Below, piece after piece: positions 38,370-46,780 of a stretch of 64,000 nucleotides of DNA (the first letter of the stretch is position 1; each line of letters starts with the position of its first letter). The notes under the pieces are model-generated. The model was given only the letters and a program-made list of their open reading frames with translations, ran no database searches and was not told the DNA's origin. A program made the translations under genes and the position numbers. Where the stretch lies: NCBI GenBank assembly GCA_016709315.1, contig JADJMZ010000001.1, positions 1,244,613-1,308,612 of the forward strand. The letters run 5' to 3'. This DNA is from Ignavibacteria bacterium (lineage in GTDB: Bacteria > Bacteroidota > Ignavibacteria > Tepidaquicellales > Tepidaquicellaceae).

Positions 38370-39515
38370 TCAGAAATTAAAATGAAAGTTCCACTGAAAC
38401 TCATTATTCTTAATCTCAGGTTCTTCAGATACAAATCTTACCATCACTTCAGTTTCAAATCCAAAGAAAGGGAATGCAGCAAATCCTGCGCTGATCCTTT
38501 TTACTTCTTTACCTTCTGTATCCCTGTCTTTATTATAAATTTCATACTGACCTCTGAGTTCAAGTCCCTTAATTAAAATTACATCCAGTTCTGCAAATCC
38601 GTTAAAGGATTTTTTTGCAGGAAAATCAGTCTTTACTTCCCCGAAATCTATTTCACCGAGCAAGGCAACTCTGTTCAAAAATCCAATTCTGCTGAAAACG
38701 CCGTAAGATTGTTTAAGCGCGCTTATTGTTCCAGTGAATGCGCTGTCATTTGTGTTGTAGGGATTATTCAGAAATGAACCTCCGAAGCATAAATTTATAT
38801 TTTCATTTACTGTGAAATTAATATCTGCAGATGCTGTGAACATTTTATGCGGATCCAGTCCCAGAAAATCAAGATTCATAGGATTATACAGACCAATATT
38901 CAGATTGAACCATTCGGGAGAAATTCCCAGTTCAAATCCGGTATTGGCATCATAAGGCGTGTTGAGCAGATATTTTCTCTGATAAGCTCTGTGTTCGACA
39001 ATTCTCAATCCAAAATCAGGTTTGAATCTTCCAATCTTCAGATAAAGATTTGCGGGAAGATTTGAAATCATTCCGTAAACTTCATACTTTGTTTCTGCAG
39101 AAGGTATCTGAATTCCTGAAGTTGCATATACATTCAGTATTTTATTCAGCTTTGCATTAAAGTAGATGTCACCCTGCATTGCAAGGAAGGAGTTGAAATT
39201 TGTGACACCTTCTCTGATCTCGTTGTCAACCTGCGCAACTCTCACATCGCCTCCGATGGAAATATTTTTCGACAGTTTAGGAGAGAACTGAGTTTTACCT
39301 GCAAGTTTCTGGAATATGTCCATGCTTAGATTTTTTTCACCATATACAATGCCACCTCCGTTTCTCATTGCTCCGCCGGTCGGGTTAACATGGCAGTCTA
39401 TGCACTTATTACCTGTGTATGCTGCAAATCTCGGATATGAATATGTTTTTTCTGAAAAAAACTGTGAAAGAAAAATAATAATTAAAAGCAGTAAAAGTTT
39501 GCAGGTTGTTTTCAT
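38370..39515 (-). CDS. Monoheme cytochrome c / outer-membrane beta-barrel fusion (Cyc2-like architecture)
   Basis: 381 residues. A signal peptide (residues 1-26) is followed at once by YPRFAAYTGNKCIDCHVNPTG, a single c-type heme site C38-x-x-C41-H42 in a 'P.FA..TG..C..CH' context. The remaining ~320 residues alternate polar and hydrophobic residues as transmembrane beta strands, with turns rich in Gly/Asn, and end in NNEFQWNFHFNF with a terminal Phe. That is one heme plugged into a barrel of about 16 strands, the layout of the Cyc2 iron-oxidising porin-cytochromes. Electron transfer across the outer membrane is a reasonable inference but not proven. It is the last of three co-directional genes (lipoprotein 53 bases upstream). 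Confidence 0.72.
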   Translation of the reverse strand: MKTTCKLLLLLIIIFLSQFFSEKTYSYPRFAAYTGNKCIDCHVNPTGGAMRNGGGIVYGEKNLSMDIFQKLAGKTQFSPKLSKNISIGGDVRVAQVDNEIREGVTNFNSFLAMQGDIYFNAKLNKILNVYATSGIQIPSAETKYEVYGMISNLPANLYLKIGRFKPDFGLRIVEHRAYQRKYLLNTPYDANTGFELGISPEWFNLNIGLYNPMNLDFLGLDPHKMFTASADINFTVNENINLCFGGSFLNNPYNTNDSAFTGTISALKQSYGVFSRIGFLNRVALLGEIDFGEVKTDFPAKKSFNGFAELDVILIKGLELRGQYEIYNKDRDTEGKEVKRISAGFAAFPFFGFETEVMVRFVSEEPEIKNNEFQWNFHFNF

Positions 39516-39568
39516 AAATTTATAAAAGATTTATTTAATAAAAATTTATAATGCTAAGAGGATATAAA

Positions 39569-40000
39569 TTACTTTGTAATACTTATAAGTCCGCCCTGCG
39601 ATCTGCCTCTGAAAACAGAATAATTCCAGCCGCCGGAAAGTTTGTTGTTTTTAATCTTCATATTCCAGAAGACGTTGGAATCAGCTATTCGCGGATTCGT
39701 ATTTATAAAAACCCTTTTATCTTTCTGATTTAAATCGCCGCTGAATTCACCGTTCATTGATGAAAATCCTTCAAAACTTTTATCCGAAATTTCTGTGAAT
39801 TCATAAGTTCCGGAAAATTTATCATTCTCATAACTTATCACATTAAGAGTGCCTCTTAAAAGTTCTGTACCCGAACTGTCAGTCATTGTGAATTTATATT
39901 TTCCTTTTCCGAATTTAAAAGGCGTGCTTATGTTTCCTGATGAACAGCCGGCAATAATCAGACCGCATATTGCAAGAAAAAGAATAAAATGTTTATTCAT
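39569..40000 (-). CDS. Small lipoprotein
   Basis: 143 residues. The leader ILFLAICGLIIAGC has a clear lipobox (LIIAGC). The mature part is short beta strands (KYKFTMTDSSGTELLRGTLNVISYENDKFSGTYEF) of a lipocalin-like or META-like type, and no family name is certain. It starts 25 bases after the BNR-repeat gene on the same strand and precedes the cytochrome-barrel gene, so these three may form one unit. Function unknown. Confidence 0.72.
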   Translation of the reverse strand: MNKHFILFLAICGLIIAGCSSGNISTPFKFGKGKYKFTMTDSSGTELLRGTLNVISYENDKFSGTYEFTEISDKSFEGFSSMNGEFSGDLNQKDKRVFINTNPRIADSNVFWNMKIKNNKLSGGWNYSVFRGRSQGGLISITK

Positions 40001-40025
40001 AAATTATTTTATTTGTGTGAAAATA

Positions 40026-41621
40026 TTATTTAAGAAGTACCATTCTCTTTGTCTGAACAAAATTATCAGCTTCAAGCTTGTAAAAATAAACTCCGCTGGC
40101 AAAGTTACTTCCGTTGAAAGTTGATTTATATATTCCGGGAGAAAGCTTTTCATTGACCAGCACAGATACTTCCTTACCAAGCAAGTCATAAACTTTCAAA
40201 GAAACAAATCCAGGTTCTGAAATTCCAAATTCCAAATTCGTAACCGGATTAAACGGATTCGGATAATTCTGTTCAAGCCGGAAATCACCTGGAACATTGC
40301 TGCTGATCTGACTGATGCTGACTGAATTAAGATCTATCGGTGCAGTCCATATCTGATAAACTCCTGTGTAGTCATCCATCCAGACTGGCCAGAGTTTATT
40401 GTTAGTATAAGTTAATCCTAAATTATCACCTTGATTTCCTGAACCCGCTCCTGATATGCTCTTCGGTAAAAATTTATGATCGCTGACAAGATAATCAGCC
40501 CAGTTACTTCCGCCGTTTGTTGATCTGGAAAGATAAATCTGTGCGGAATCAGCGCTGTTCCTGCCGTCAAAATAAATTACATTGATACCTCCAAACCCGT
40601 CTACGGTTATCGCAGGGAGAATCTGATTTTTTCCGTTGTTTAGAGGATCCTGATTTACTCTTACGCCGGCAGACCATGTATTGCCTCCGTCAGAAGAACT
40701 GTGAAATACGATATCCGGATCAGTTCCCGCAGGTGAAAGATTTTTTTCAGCGGTAACGATATAAATCCATCCGTTACGTGTCCCTCCGGTTTTATCAATA
40801 TCTATTTGCGGGTAACCGTTAACTCTCACTCCCCACGGAGCAAGCGAAGAAGATTTGATCCCGTTGCAGTCATAAGCGCATTCCGTAACGCTCCAGTTTA
40901 ATCCGCCGTTAGAGGACACTGCAAATCCTATGCAGTCTTCATTGAAAGGTGAAGAAAGCAATGCAGAAGCCCAGGTTACATAGTTTTTTCCGTCAGGACC
41001 TACAGCCATCATTGGTCCAACAGACTGCCGGGAAGACAGAGAATTATTTATCTGAATTACTCCTGACCAGTTTGAACCTGAATTAGTTGTATAAGACAGA
41101 ACAACCGGGTATGGGTTTGTAAACCTTGTCCAGACAAGATAAGTCCTTCCGTAGAACTGACTCGAAGCAATGTTGTCCGTTGCAGGACTTCCTTTATCCT
41201 GATCATTGCCGGCTATCTGATAATTTGAAGACCAGGTCTGTCCCATATTTGTGGAATAATTTGAATACATTCCTAAAATAAATCCGCCCTGATGTGTCAG
41301 AATCAAATTCCCGTTTTTGTCAATGATCGGACCTGGATCTCCTCCGTGATTTGAAATGGGTGAGCCGTTGCATGTATCAGTCCCGAACCAGTTTACTCCT
41401 CCGTTAGTAGTGAGATAAATCCCTTCGCTTCTGAAAGATAATCTGATCGTAAATGCGCTTGCAAACATAATGTCAGGATTCGTAGGGTGAACGACAATTG
41501 AAGGTTCGATCTGATTGCTCGTAGAAGGATATATCCTGTAATTCGGATACTGACCGAAAACTAAACTGCTATGCGTTACCAGCATTAAAAGCATTATGTT
41601 CAGGAATAATTTTATTTTCAT
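40026..41621 (-). CDS. BNR/sialidase-fold secreted protein with T9SS sorting domain
   Basis: 531 residues with a signal peptide (KIKLFLNIMLLMLVTHSSLVFGQ). Several Asp-box (BNR) turns are visible: SSNGGLNWSV, SSDGGNTWSA and STNGGSNWAD (S-x-D/N-x-G-x-x-W), defining a sialidase-like propeller. No catalytic Arg triad can be assigned, so it may only bind or act on another glycan. The C-terminus has QNYPNPFNPVTNLEFGI ... SLKVYDLLGKEVSVLVNEKL ... GVYFYKLEAD, a T9SS type A sorting domain. It is the first gene of a probable three-gene unit with the lipoprotein and the cytochrome-barrel protein. Confidence 0.85.
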   Translation of the reverse strand: MKIKLFLNIMLLMLVTHSSLVFGQYPNYRIYPSTSNQIEPSIVVHPTNPDIMFASAFTIRLSFRSEGIYLTTNGGVNWFGTDTCNGSPISNHGGDPGPIIDKNGNLILTHQGGFILGMYSNYSTNMGQTWSSNYQIAGNDQDKGSPATDNIASSQFYGRTYLVWTRFTNPYPVVLSYTTNSGSNWSGVIQINNSLSSRQSVGPMMAVGPDGKNYVTWASALLSSPFNEDCIGFAVSSNGGLNWSVTECAYDCNGIKSSSLAPWGVRVNGYPQIDIDKTGGTRNGWIYIVTAEKNLSPAGTDPDIVFHSSSDGGNTWSAGVRVNQDPLNNGKNQILPAITVDGFGGINVIYFDGRNSADSAQIYLSRSTNGGSNWADYLVSDHKFLPKSISGAGSGNQGDNLGLTYTNNKLWPVWMDDYTGVYQIWTAPIDLNSVSISQISSNVPGDFRLEQNYPNPFNPVTNLEFGISEPGFVSLKVYDLLGKEVSVLVNEKLSPGIYKSTFNGSNFASGVYFYKLEADNFVQTKRMVLLK

Positions 41622-41720
41622 TTTTTTACTTTAATAAGAAAAAAGAAGTTTATGATTCGGTATTAATAAAATATTTGTCAAAGTGTTTTGTTACAGTTCT
41701 GCCTTTTCTAAAAAATCAAT

Positions 41721-41775
41721 ACTTTCTCATTTCCGGCTCTGAAGTTCATGTTCCATTACCGGAAAATGAGAAAGT
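41721..41775 (-). terminator. Long hairpin after the TonB receptor gene, probable terminator
   Basis: ACTTTCTCATTTCCGG (41721-41736) pairs with CCGGAAAATGAGAAAGT (41759-41775) with one bulged base around a 22-base loop. On the minus strand it is followed by ATTGATTTTTT. It begins about 50 bases after the receptor stop. Confidence 0.65.
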
Positions 41776-41826
41776 TTCAGAAAATATTATCTGATAACAA
41801 ATAATGCAATTGTAATGCTTATCACT

Positions 41827-43983
41827 TTATTTGCTGAATAAATATGAAATATTCAGACCGCAGAAAAAATTTCTTCTGGGACCTGATTCATAAAATTCCT
41901 GTCTGTCGGAATTTACCTGAATGAAAGCGACATATTTTTTATCAAAAATATTGTTCAGTCCGACAAATGCAAGTACCCTGAAGTTTTTAAATGTCAGATC
42001 CCCGCCTAACTGTACACCTGTCAGTAAAAAATCTTCAGTCTTCAGACTGTCAACATTCTTATCATCGGCATACATTTCACCTGAATAAAGCGTATTTCCT
42101 TTTATGAATAAGGACTGATCATTACCAAGACTATAGCTGTAAGACAGTTCTGATGTAAAATAGTTATCGGGATTTGAAGGTTCTTTATTTCCGGAATAAT
42201 CTTCTTCCGTGATCTGTCCTTCACCGTCAATGCTTCTTGCTTTGTATGTATCATACTTGAAATCGGAATAAGTATAAGCTGCCTTAAAATCCAGTCCTCG
42301 TGCGATATTCGAATTCAGTCCGAACTCAAGTCCTGTTCTTTTAACTGTTGCTGCATTTCTGTAATAAACATTTCCGTCAACTGTAAAAGGTATTATGGCG
42401 TCATCTATCTTTGTATTGAACATTGTCAGTTCGATGAATGTCCTTTTGAAAACATTGCTTTTATTATTTAATATTTCACCCTTATATCCTAATTCAAAAT
42501 TTACAGAACTCTGAGGATTAAGATCAGGATTTATAAGTTTTAATCCGCCGTCTGAAGAGAAAGGATAATTATCCAGCTCATTGTTTGCTGGAGTATCAAA
42601 ACCAAGACCAAATGAACCGTAAATTGACATTCTCGGAGTCAATTTAAAATTCAGAGCAAACTTCGGAGCGAACTTATCAAATAATCTGCTTGTATCCTTA
42701 AAACCTGCTATCAGGTCCTGCGCTGATGTTACAACTCTGTCATATCTTCCTGTTACAAGGAATGCAAGCTTCTTTTTAACTATAGGTATCTGATCAAGAA
42801 AATAAAAACCTACATTGCTCAGAGTTTCATCCGTAAGTGTCTGCAGTTCGTCTCCTTTTTTTCCTCCTATGTTATTGAACTCGCTTATAGGTCCAGTCTG
42901 ATAATACAGATCTCCTCCGAGAGAGAACTCGTTTTCCCTGTCTCCTATGACGGATTTATTTATAAACCTGAACGAACTCCCCACTCCGTATCTTGTAAAT
43001 ATTCTGTATGTCGCAGCAGTTCTCTCAAGGTCTTTAATTGTTCCGTAAGCTGTCAGCTCGATTAAATTGTTTTTTGTTTTTCCGAAGCTTGTATTGTAAG
43101 TGATGCCTAACCTTCCTTTATTGCTGATCCTCTTTGTATCCCTGCTGACATCCCTGCTGTTTGCAGCAAGATCATCTTTGTTATACTGAGCAAGGGTCAA
43201 AGATCCCGGAAGCTTTATCAGACCATTTACATAATATCCATAGATGGCAAGTTTTGAATACTTATTCAGATCGGTTTCAAAAACTGAATTTAACCTTGTC
43301 TGATATGTTTCACTGTGCTGTCTGTATCCCTTGTAATTTTCATAGCTGTATGTGGTCATGAATCTCTGATAACCGGAATTCACTCCGAATTTTAATCCGT
43401 TCTTTCTGAGATTATACTCTCCGAATTCATTATCGGACATAACGAACGATGTCGGGAAATATTTATCCGTGAAAAAATTAATCACCCCTCCCGGTGCATT
43501 TGTGTAAAGCGAACTCAGATTTCCCTTTGCAACTTCAATTTTACTTATTGCCGTGAAATCAAGCGCTTCGACTCTTGTCTGTCCGTCAGGTTCTGATTCC
43601 GGAATTCCGTCCAGTAAAATCCTTATGCCTCTTATTCCTGTGTTTGATCTTGTCCCGAATCCTCTGATAGAGACCCTTACATCATGATTTCCGTATCTCG
43701 GCTGCAGCATGAGTCCGGGAATGTTTGTAAGGACATCGTTCATCCCCATCTTTCTGCTGGATTTCCATTCTGTCTTATCCACTCTCTGAACTGAAAAAGG
43801 AATATCAATTACCTTTTGCTCTGTACGGGTAGCAGAAATTATTACTTCATCGGTTTGATAAACCGTTGTATCTTCTTCCTGTGAATACGCAGGATTATAA
43901 ACAGAATTAAAAAGAATAATATTATATATAAATGTTTGCACATAATAATTTAGTTTTAAATTTTTTATAATAAAATAATTCAT
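41827..43983 (-). CDS. TonB-dependent outer-membrane receptor
   Basis: 718 residues. After a membrane leader comes a plug domain: DEVIISATRTEQKVIDIPFSVQRVD (TonB box region), MNDVLTNIPGLMLQPRYGNHDVRVSIRGFGTRSNTGIRGIRILLDGIPES and KIEVAKGNLSSLYTNAPGGVINFFTD. The 22-strand barrel fills the rest and ends SGPRRNFFCGLNISYLFSK. The plug type (FecA/iron-siderophore-like) suggests import of a metal chelate such as ferric citrate or siderophore, but the ligand is not determined. The small upstream frame ends 10 bases before its start, so they may be an operon. Confidence 0.92.
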   Translation of the reverse strand: MNYFIIKNLKLNYYVQTFIYNIILFNSVYNPAYSQEEDTTVYQTDEVIISATRTEQKVIDIPFSVQRVDKTEWKSSRKMGMNDVLTNIPGLMLQPRYGNHDVRVSIRGFGTRSNTGIRGIRILLDGIPESEPDGQTRVEALDFTAISKIEVAKGNLSSLYTNAPGGVINFFTDKYFPTSFVMSDNEFGEYNLRKNGLKFGVNSGYQRFMTTYSYENYKGYRQHSETYQTRLNSVFETDLNKYSKLAIYGYYVNGLIKLPGSLTLAQYNKDDLAANSRDVSRDTKRISNKGRLGITYNTSFGKTKNNLIELTAYGTIKDLERTAATYRIFTRYGVGSSFRFINKSVIGDRENEFSLGGDLYYQTGPISEFNNIGGKKGDELQTLTDETLSNVGFYFLDQIPIVKKKLAFLVTGRYDRVVTSAQDLIAGFKDTSRLFDKFAPKFALNFKLTPRMSIYGSFGLGFDTPANNELDNYPFSSDGGLKLINPDLNPQSSVNFELGYKGEILNNKSNVFKRTFIELTMFNTKIDDAIIPFTVDGNVYYRNAATVKRTGLEFGLNSNIARGLDFKAAYTYSDFKYDTYKARSIDGEGQITEEDYSGNKEPSNPDNYFTSELSYSYSLGNDQSLFIKGNTLYSGEMYADDKNVDSLKTEDFLLTGVQLGGDLTFKNFRVLAFVGLNNIFDKKYVAFIQVNSDRQEFYESGPRRNFFCGLNISYLFSK

Positions 43984-43993
43984 CTGAAAGAAA

Positions 43994-44362
43994 TTATGAC
44001 TCTGTAAAACTATTGAATATATAGTTGTAATAGTTTACACAAGGTGGCGCTCTTTCTTGAGTAAGAATTGTCAGTAGGTTTTCCTGAAAGGAATTTTCAT
44101 TTAATATTATGAATCGTGAAATTTCATGAAATATAAGAGTTATGGAAAGTGTGAAATCACTTAAGCTGATATATTTTTCTGATACGGCGATTATGAAATC
44201 TATTTCATTTTTTTCAACTGAAAACTCCTTACCGAGATCTTCAGCTATCACAAAAAATAAACAAATGCCCAGAATAAAGATAAGATTTGCTGTCAGATCA
44301 TTATGCCTGAAAAATGAAAGGTTTTTAATGAAGTCTAAATATTTTCCGAAAGATTTGTTCAA
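43994..44362 (-). CDS. Small membrane-anchored protein upstream of TonB receptor
   Basis: 122 residues, no recognised family. One membrane helix (LTANLIFILGICLFFVIAEDL, residues 23-43) anchors it with the remaining ~75 residues outside the cytoplasm. Near the C-terminus is TQERAPPCVNYY. Its stop lies 10 bases before the start of the TonB receptor on the same strand, and it uses typical codons, which favours a real gene. Small single-helix proteins directly upstream of TonB receptors are seen with some metal-uptake systems, and an R-(A/G)-P-P tail is common in those tied to copper, but I cannot confirm membership. Confidence 0.45.
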   Translation of the reverse strand: MNKSFGKYLDFIKNLSFFRHNDLTANLIFILGICLFFVIAEDLGKEFSVEKNEIDFIIAVSEKYISLSDFTLSITLIFHEISRFIILNENSFQENLLTILTQERAPPCVNYYNYIFNSFTES

Positions 44363-44657
44363 GTTTGTGGTATTATAAAATCTTTAATTAAAAATATTCT
44401 CGTTAAATATAGAACAATAATTCTGCAATTTAAACTTCATATTTTACACTAAATATTAAGCAAATTCAGATAAGACAACCATGAATAATATTATTCTCTT
44501 CCTTTCGGGATATATTGAAATTGCCGCATGATGTTACTTTTAAAGTGAATATTCTTTGGAATTATTTATGTTTAAATTCTTTACGGAAATATTGTTATGC
44601 ATACTGTTTTTACCTCAATGTAAATTTTTTTAAAAATTTGATTGAAAGGAGATAAAA

Positions 44658-45641
44658 ATGAAACACTATTCTAAAAATATAATTTCCATATTCAGTTTCT
44701 CCTTGTTTATTTCTCTTTACATTGTTTCACCTCATTATGCAAGTGCTTATTATATTCACTTCAGTGATGCAACATATACTAACGGATCACATACAGAAAC
44801 ATTTCCATTGCACTGCGGGGATATTGTACAATTACCGCCGGGCGGAACAATAACATTCCTTGTTAGTGCCACCAGTGACATAATGAATTATAATGAACTT
44901 TGTATTCAGTCCTTACCCGAAGGAGCTGCTTTCCAGTGTGTGAGCGGACCCGGTCCGACAGTCAGCAGTGTTTTTACTTGGACTCCGTCAGGTCCTTTCT
45001 CCGGTTCTGTTGTCTTTGTTGCAACACCGGAATTTCAGGATTGCAGTCTGTATTTTGACTGGCCGTTACCGGTCGAATTATCCTCATTCACATATTCAAT
45101 CAACGGGAATGATGTAATACTAAACTGGCAGACAAGTTCAGAAATCAATAATTCAGTTTTTGTAATTGAAAGAGCAGATATTGTCAGCGGTAATATACAG
45201 AACTGGATTCAGGCAGGTTCGGTTCGCGGTAATGGTACTGTATCAACTTTGTCATATTACGCTTTTACGGACAAAGGTTTAAAGTCAGGACTATATCAGT
45301 TCAGACTAAAGCAGATAGATTACAACGGGAATTTCGAATATTATTATCTTAACAATAATGTTCAGATCGGAGAGCCGGTAAGATTTGAAGTATCTCAGAA
45401 TTATCCCAATCCTTTTAACCCAACAACTATTATAAATTATAATTTAACAAATGCAGATCATGTTTCACTGAAAGTTTATAATTCTTCCGGAACAGAGGTT
45501 AAGACTATTGTAGATGAATTTAAGAATGCCGGATATTATTCGGTCATCTTTGACGGGAAAAATCTTGCAAGCGGTATTTATTATTACAAACTTCTTTCGA
45601 AAAATTTTATATCTGTAAAAAAGATGATCCTTTTGAAATAA
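44658..45641 (+). CDS. Secreted protein with T9SS type A sorting domain
   Basis: 327 residues with a strong Shine-Dalgarno (AAAGGAGA) 8 bases before the ATG. Signal peptide: IISIFSFSLFISLYIVSPHYASA. Residues 25-150 form an all-beta domain with Cys and a PGPTVSSVFTWTPSGPFSG stretch (Ig-like). Then the FCB-specific spacer LPVELSSFTYSINGNDVILNWQTSSEINNSVFVIERAD leads into the sorting domain QNYPNPFNPTTIINYNL ... VSLKVYNSSGTEVKTIVDEF ... GIYYYKLLSK. It is surface-exported; its function is unknown. It is transcribed away from the TonB region and converges with the next gene. Confidence 0.85.
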   Translation: MKHYSKNIISIFSFSLFISLYIVSPHYASAYYIHFSDATYTNGSHTETFPLHCGDIVQLPPGGTITFLVSATSDIMNYNELCIQSLPEGAAFQCVSGPGPTVSSVFTWTPSGPFSGSVVFVATPEFQDCSLYFDWPLPVELSSFTYSINGNDVILNWQTSSEINNSVFVIERADIVSGNIQNWIQAGSVRGNGTVSTLSYYAFTDKGLKSGLYQFRLKQIDYNGNFEYYYLNNNVQIGEPVRFEVSQNYPNPFNPTTIINYNLTNADHVSLKVYNSSGTEVKTIVDEFKNAGYYSVIFDGKNLASGIYYYKLLSKNFISVKKMILLK

Positions 45642-45751
45642 TTTTCCTTTGGACTGTTTTAAAATTTTTCCGGAGTGAAAAGCGCTCAGTGCAATTCTGA
45701 AGTTCGTTAAACATAAATCAGAAGAGCAGATCACGGAATAAATTAGAATTT

Positions 45752-45796
45752 TGTAACAACAAAAGCTTCCGGTTTCTTAAAGACTCCGGAAGTATT
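45752..45796. terminator. Bidirectional terminator between convergent T9SS genes
   Basis: CTTCCGG (45766-45772) pairs with CCGGAAG (45786-45792). AACAACAAAA on the left reads as TTTTGTTGTT on the minus strand and TATTTGTTATT lies on the right. It stands between two genes that face each other (stops at 45641 and 45819). Confidence 0.65.
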
Positions 45797-45818
45797 TGTT
45801 ATTGAATCTATATTTTCT

Positions 45819-46697
45819 TTATTTTACAAGGATCATCTTCTTCACCTGTTCAAAGTTTGTTGTCTGCCCGGAACTGACTTTTAATCTGTAATAATAAACT
45901 CCCGAAGCAAGCGAAGCACCGTCAAATGTCGCTTCATACATTCCTGCATTCTGAAACTGATTCACGACTGCGCTGATTTCCTTTCCGCTGATATCATATA
46001 CTTTCAGCGACACAAAACTTCTTTCAGGTATAACATAATTTATCCTTGTCGAAGGATTAAAAGGATTCGGATAATTCTGATTAAGTTTGAATTCCGTCGG
46101 AATAACACTTGATATCTGATTAACGGAAATTAAATTTTCTGTAAAATGATTCGATGAAGCTGTAATTTCTGTGTTGAGAGTACCGACATAAGCGAATAAT
46201 TTTGTAAATGGATTCCCTGCTGATAAATTTCTCCACTCAAGATTAAGTCCTTCTCCCGCAGCGAATGTTGCTGCTGAAGTTCTCAGGCTCATTCTGACAA
46301 TAAGTGTTCCCGGAGAATTGTTTGATATTGCCGGACCGTTACCTGCTCCAAGAACTGAATTTGTAACGAGCCTTAACTGATTATTAAAAATAGTTGGATT
46401 TCTCGGTACTGCAGCAGAAGGCAATTCAGAACTGATAATTTTGTAAGTCAGGTTTCCTCCGTTAGCAATATTCGTATTGAAATTAAAATAATACTGCCCC
46501 AGAGCGTATTCAAAATTCGTCGAACCGGAATTTGTATGAAGCAGATATATGTCAAATACTATGGAATCAGAAGAAGAGAAAGTGAAATTTTTCTTAGCAG
46601 TCAGAGTGTAAGTCGGGTTAGTCTGAGCATTTGGTGAATCTGTTAAAAATAAAAAAAGAAATAAAACTAAGCTGAGTTTTAAAAAACCTATCTTCAT
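45819..46697 (-). CDS. Secreted beta-sandwich protein with T9SS sorting domain
   Basis: 292 residues, signal peptide KIGFLKLSLVLFLFLFLTDSPNAQ. Residues 25-190 are a single beta-sandwich domain: DSIVFDIYLLHTNSGSTNFEYALGQYYFNFNT and NSPGTLIVRMSLRTSAATFAAGEGLNLEWRN. The alternation and the 'SIVFDIYL ... Y.LGQYYFNFN' openings resemble cohesin/carbohydrate-binding sandwiches, though this is a fold guess. The C-terminus QNYPNPFNPSTRINYVI ... VSLKVYDISGKEISAVVNQF ... GVYYYRLKV is the T9SS domain. It lies 83 bases after the dockerin-like beta-helix gene on the same strand, which raises a possible pairing. Confidence 0.75.
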   Translation of the reverse strand: MKIGFLKLSLVLFLFLFLTDSPNAQTNPTYTLTAKKNFTFSSSDSIVFDIYLLHTNSGSTNFEYALGQYYFNFNTNIANGGNLTYKIISSELPSAAVPRNPTIFNNQLRLVTNSVLGAGNGPAISNNSPGTLIVRMSLRTSAATFAAGEGLNLEWRNLSAGNPFTKLFAYVGTLNTEITASSNHFTENLISVNQISSVIPTEFKLNQNYPNPFNPSTRINYVIPERSFVSLKVYDISGKEISAVVNQFQNAGMYEATFDGASLASGVYYYRLKVSSGQTTNFEQVKKMILVK

Positions 46698-46725
46698 AAA
46701 TAATTATTTTAAAATTAATAAAATA

Positions 46726-46749
46726 TCAAAACAGGACACTTGTGTCCTG
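46726..46749 (-). terminator. Hairpin terminator after the beta-helix gene
   Basis: CAGGACAC-TT-GTGTCCTG (46732-46749) is a perfect 8-bp stem. On the minus strand it is followed by TTTTGATATTTTA. It sits 31 bases after the stop of the beta-helix gene. Confidence 0.7.
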
Positions 46750-46780
46750 CTTTGACTAAATTGAATATTTTTCTTACTGA

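Noticed and set aside
44380..44657. Possible RNA gene in an AT-rich gap
   Set aside because: No tRNA-like arms, conserved loops or stable GC-rich hairpins could be found by eye.
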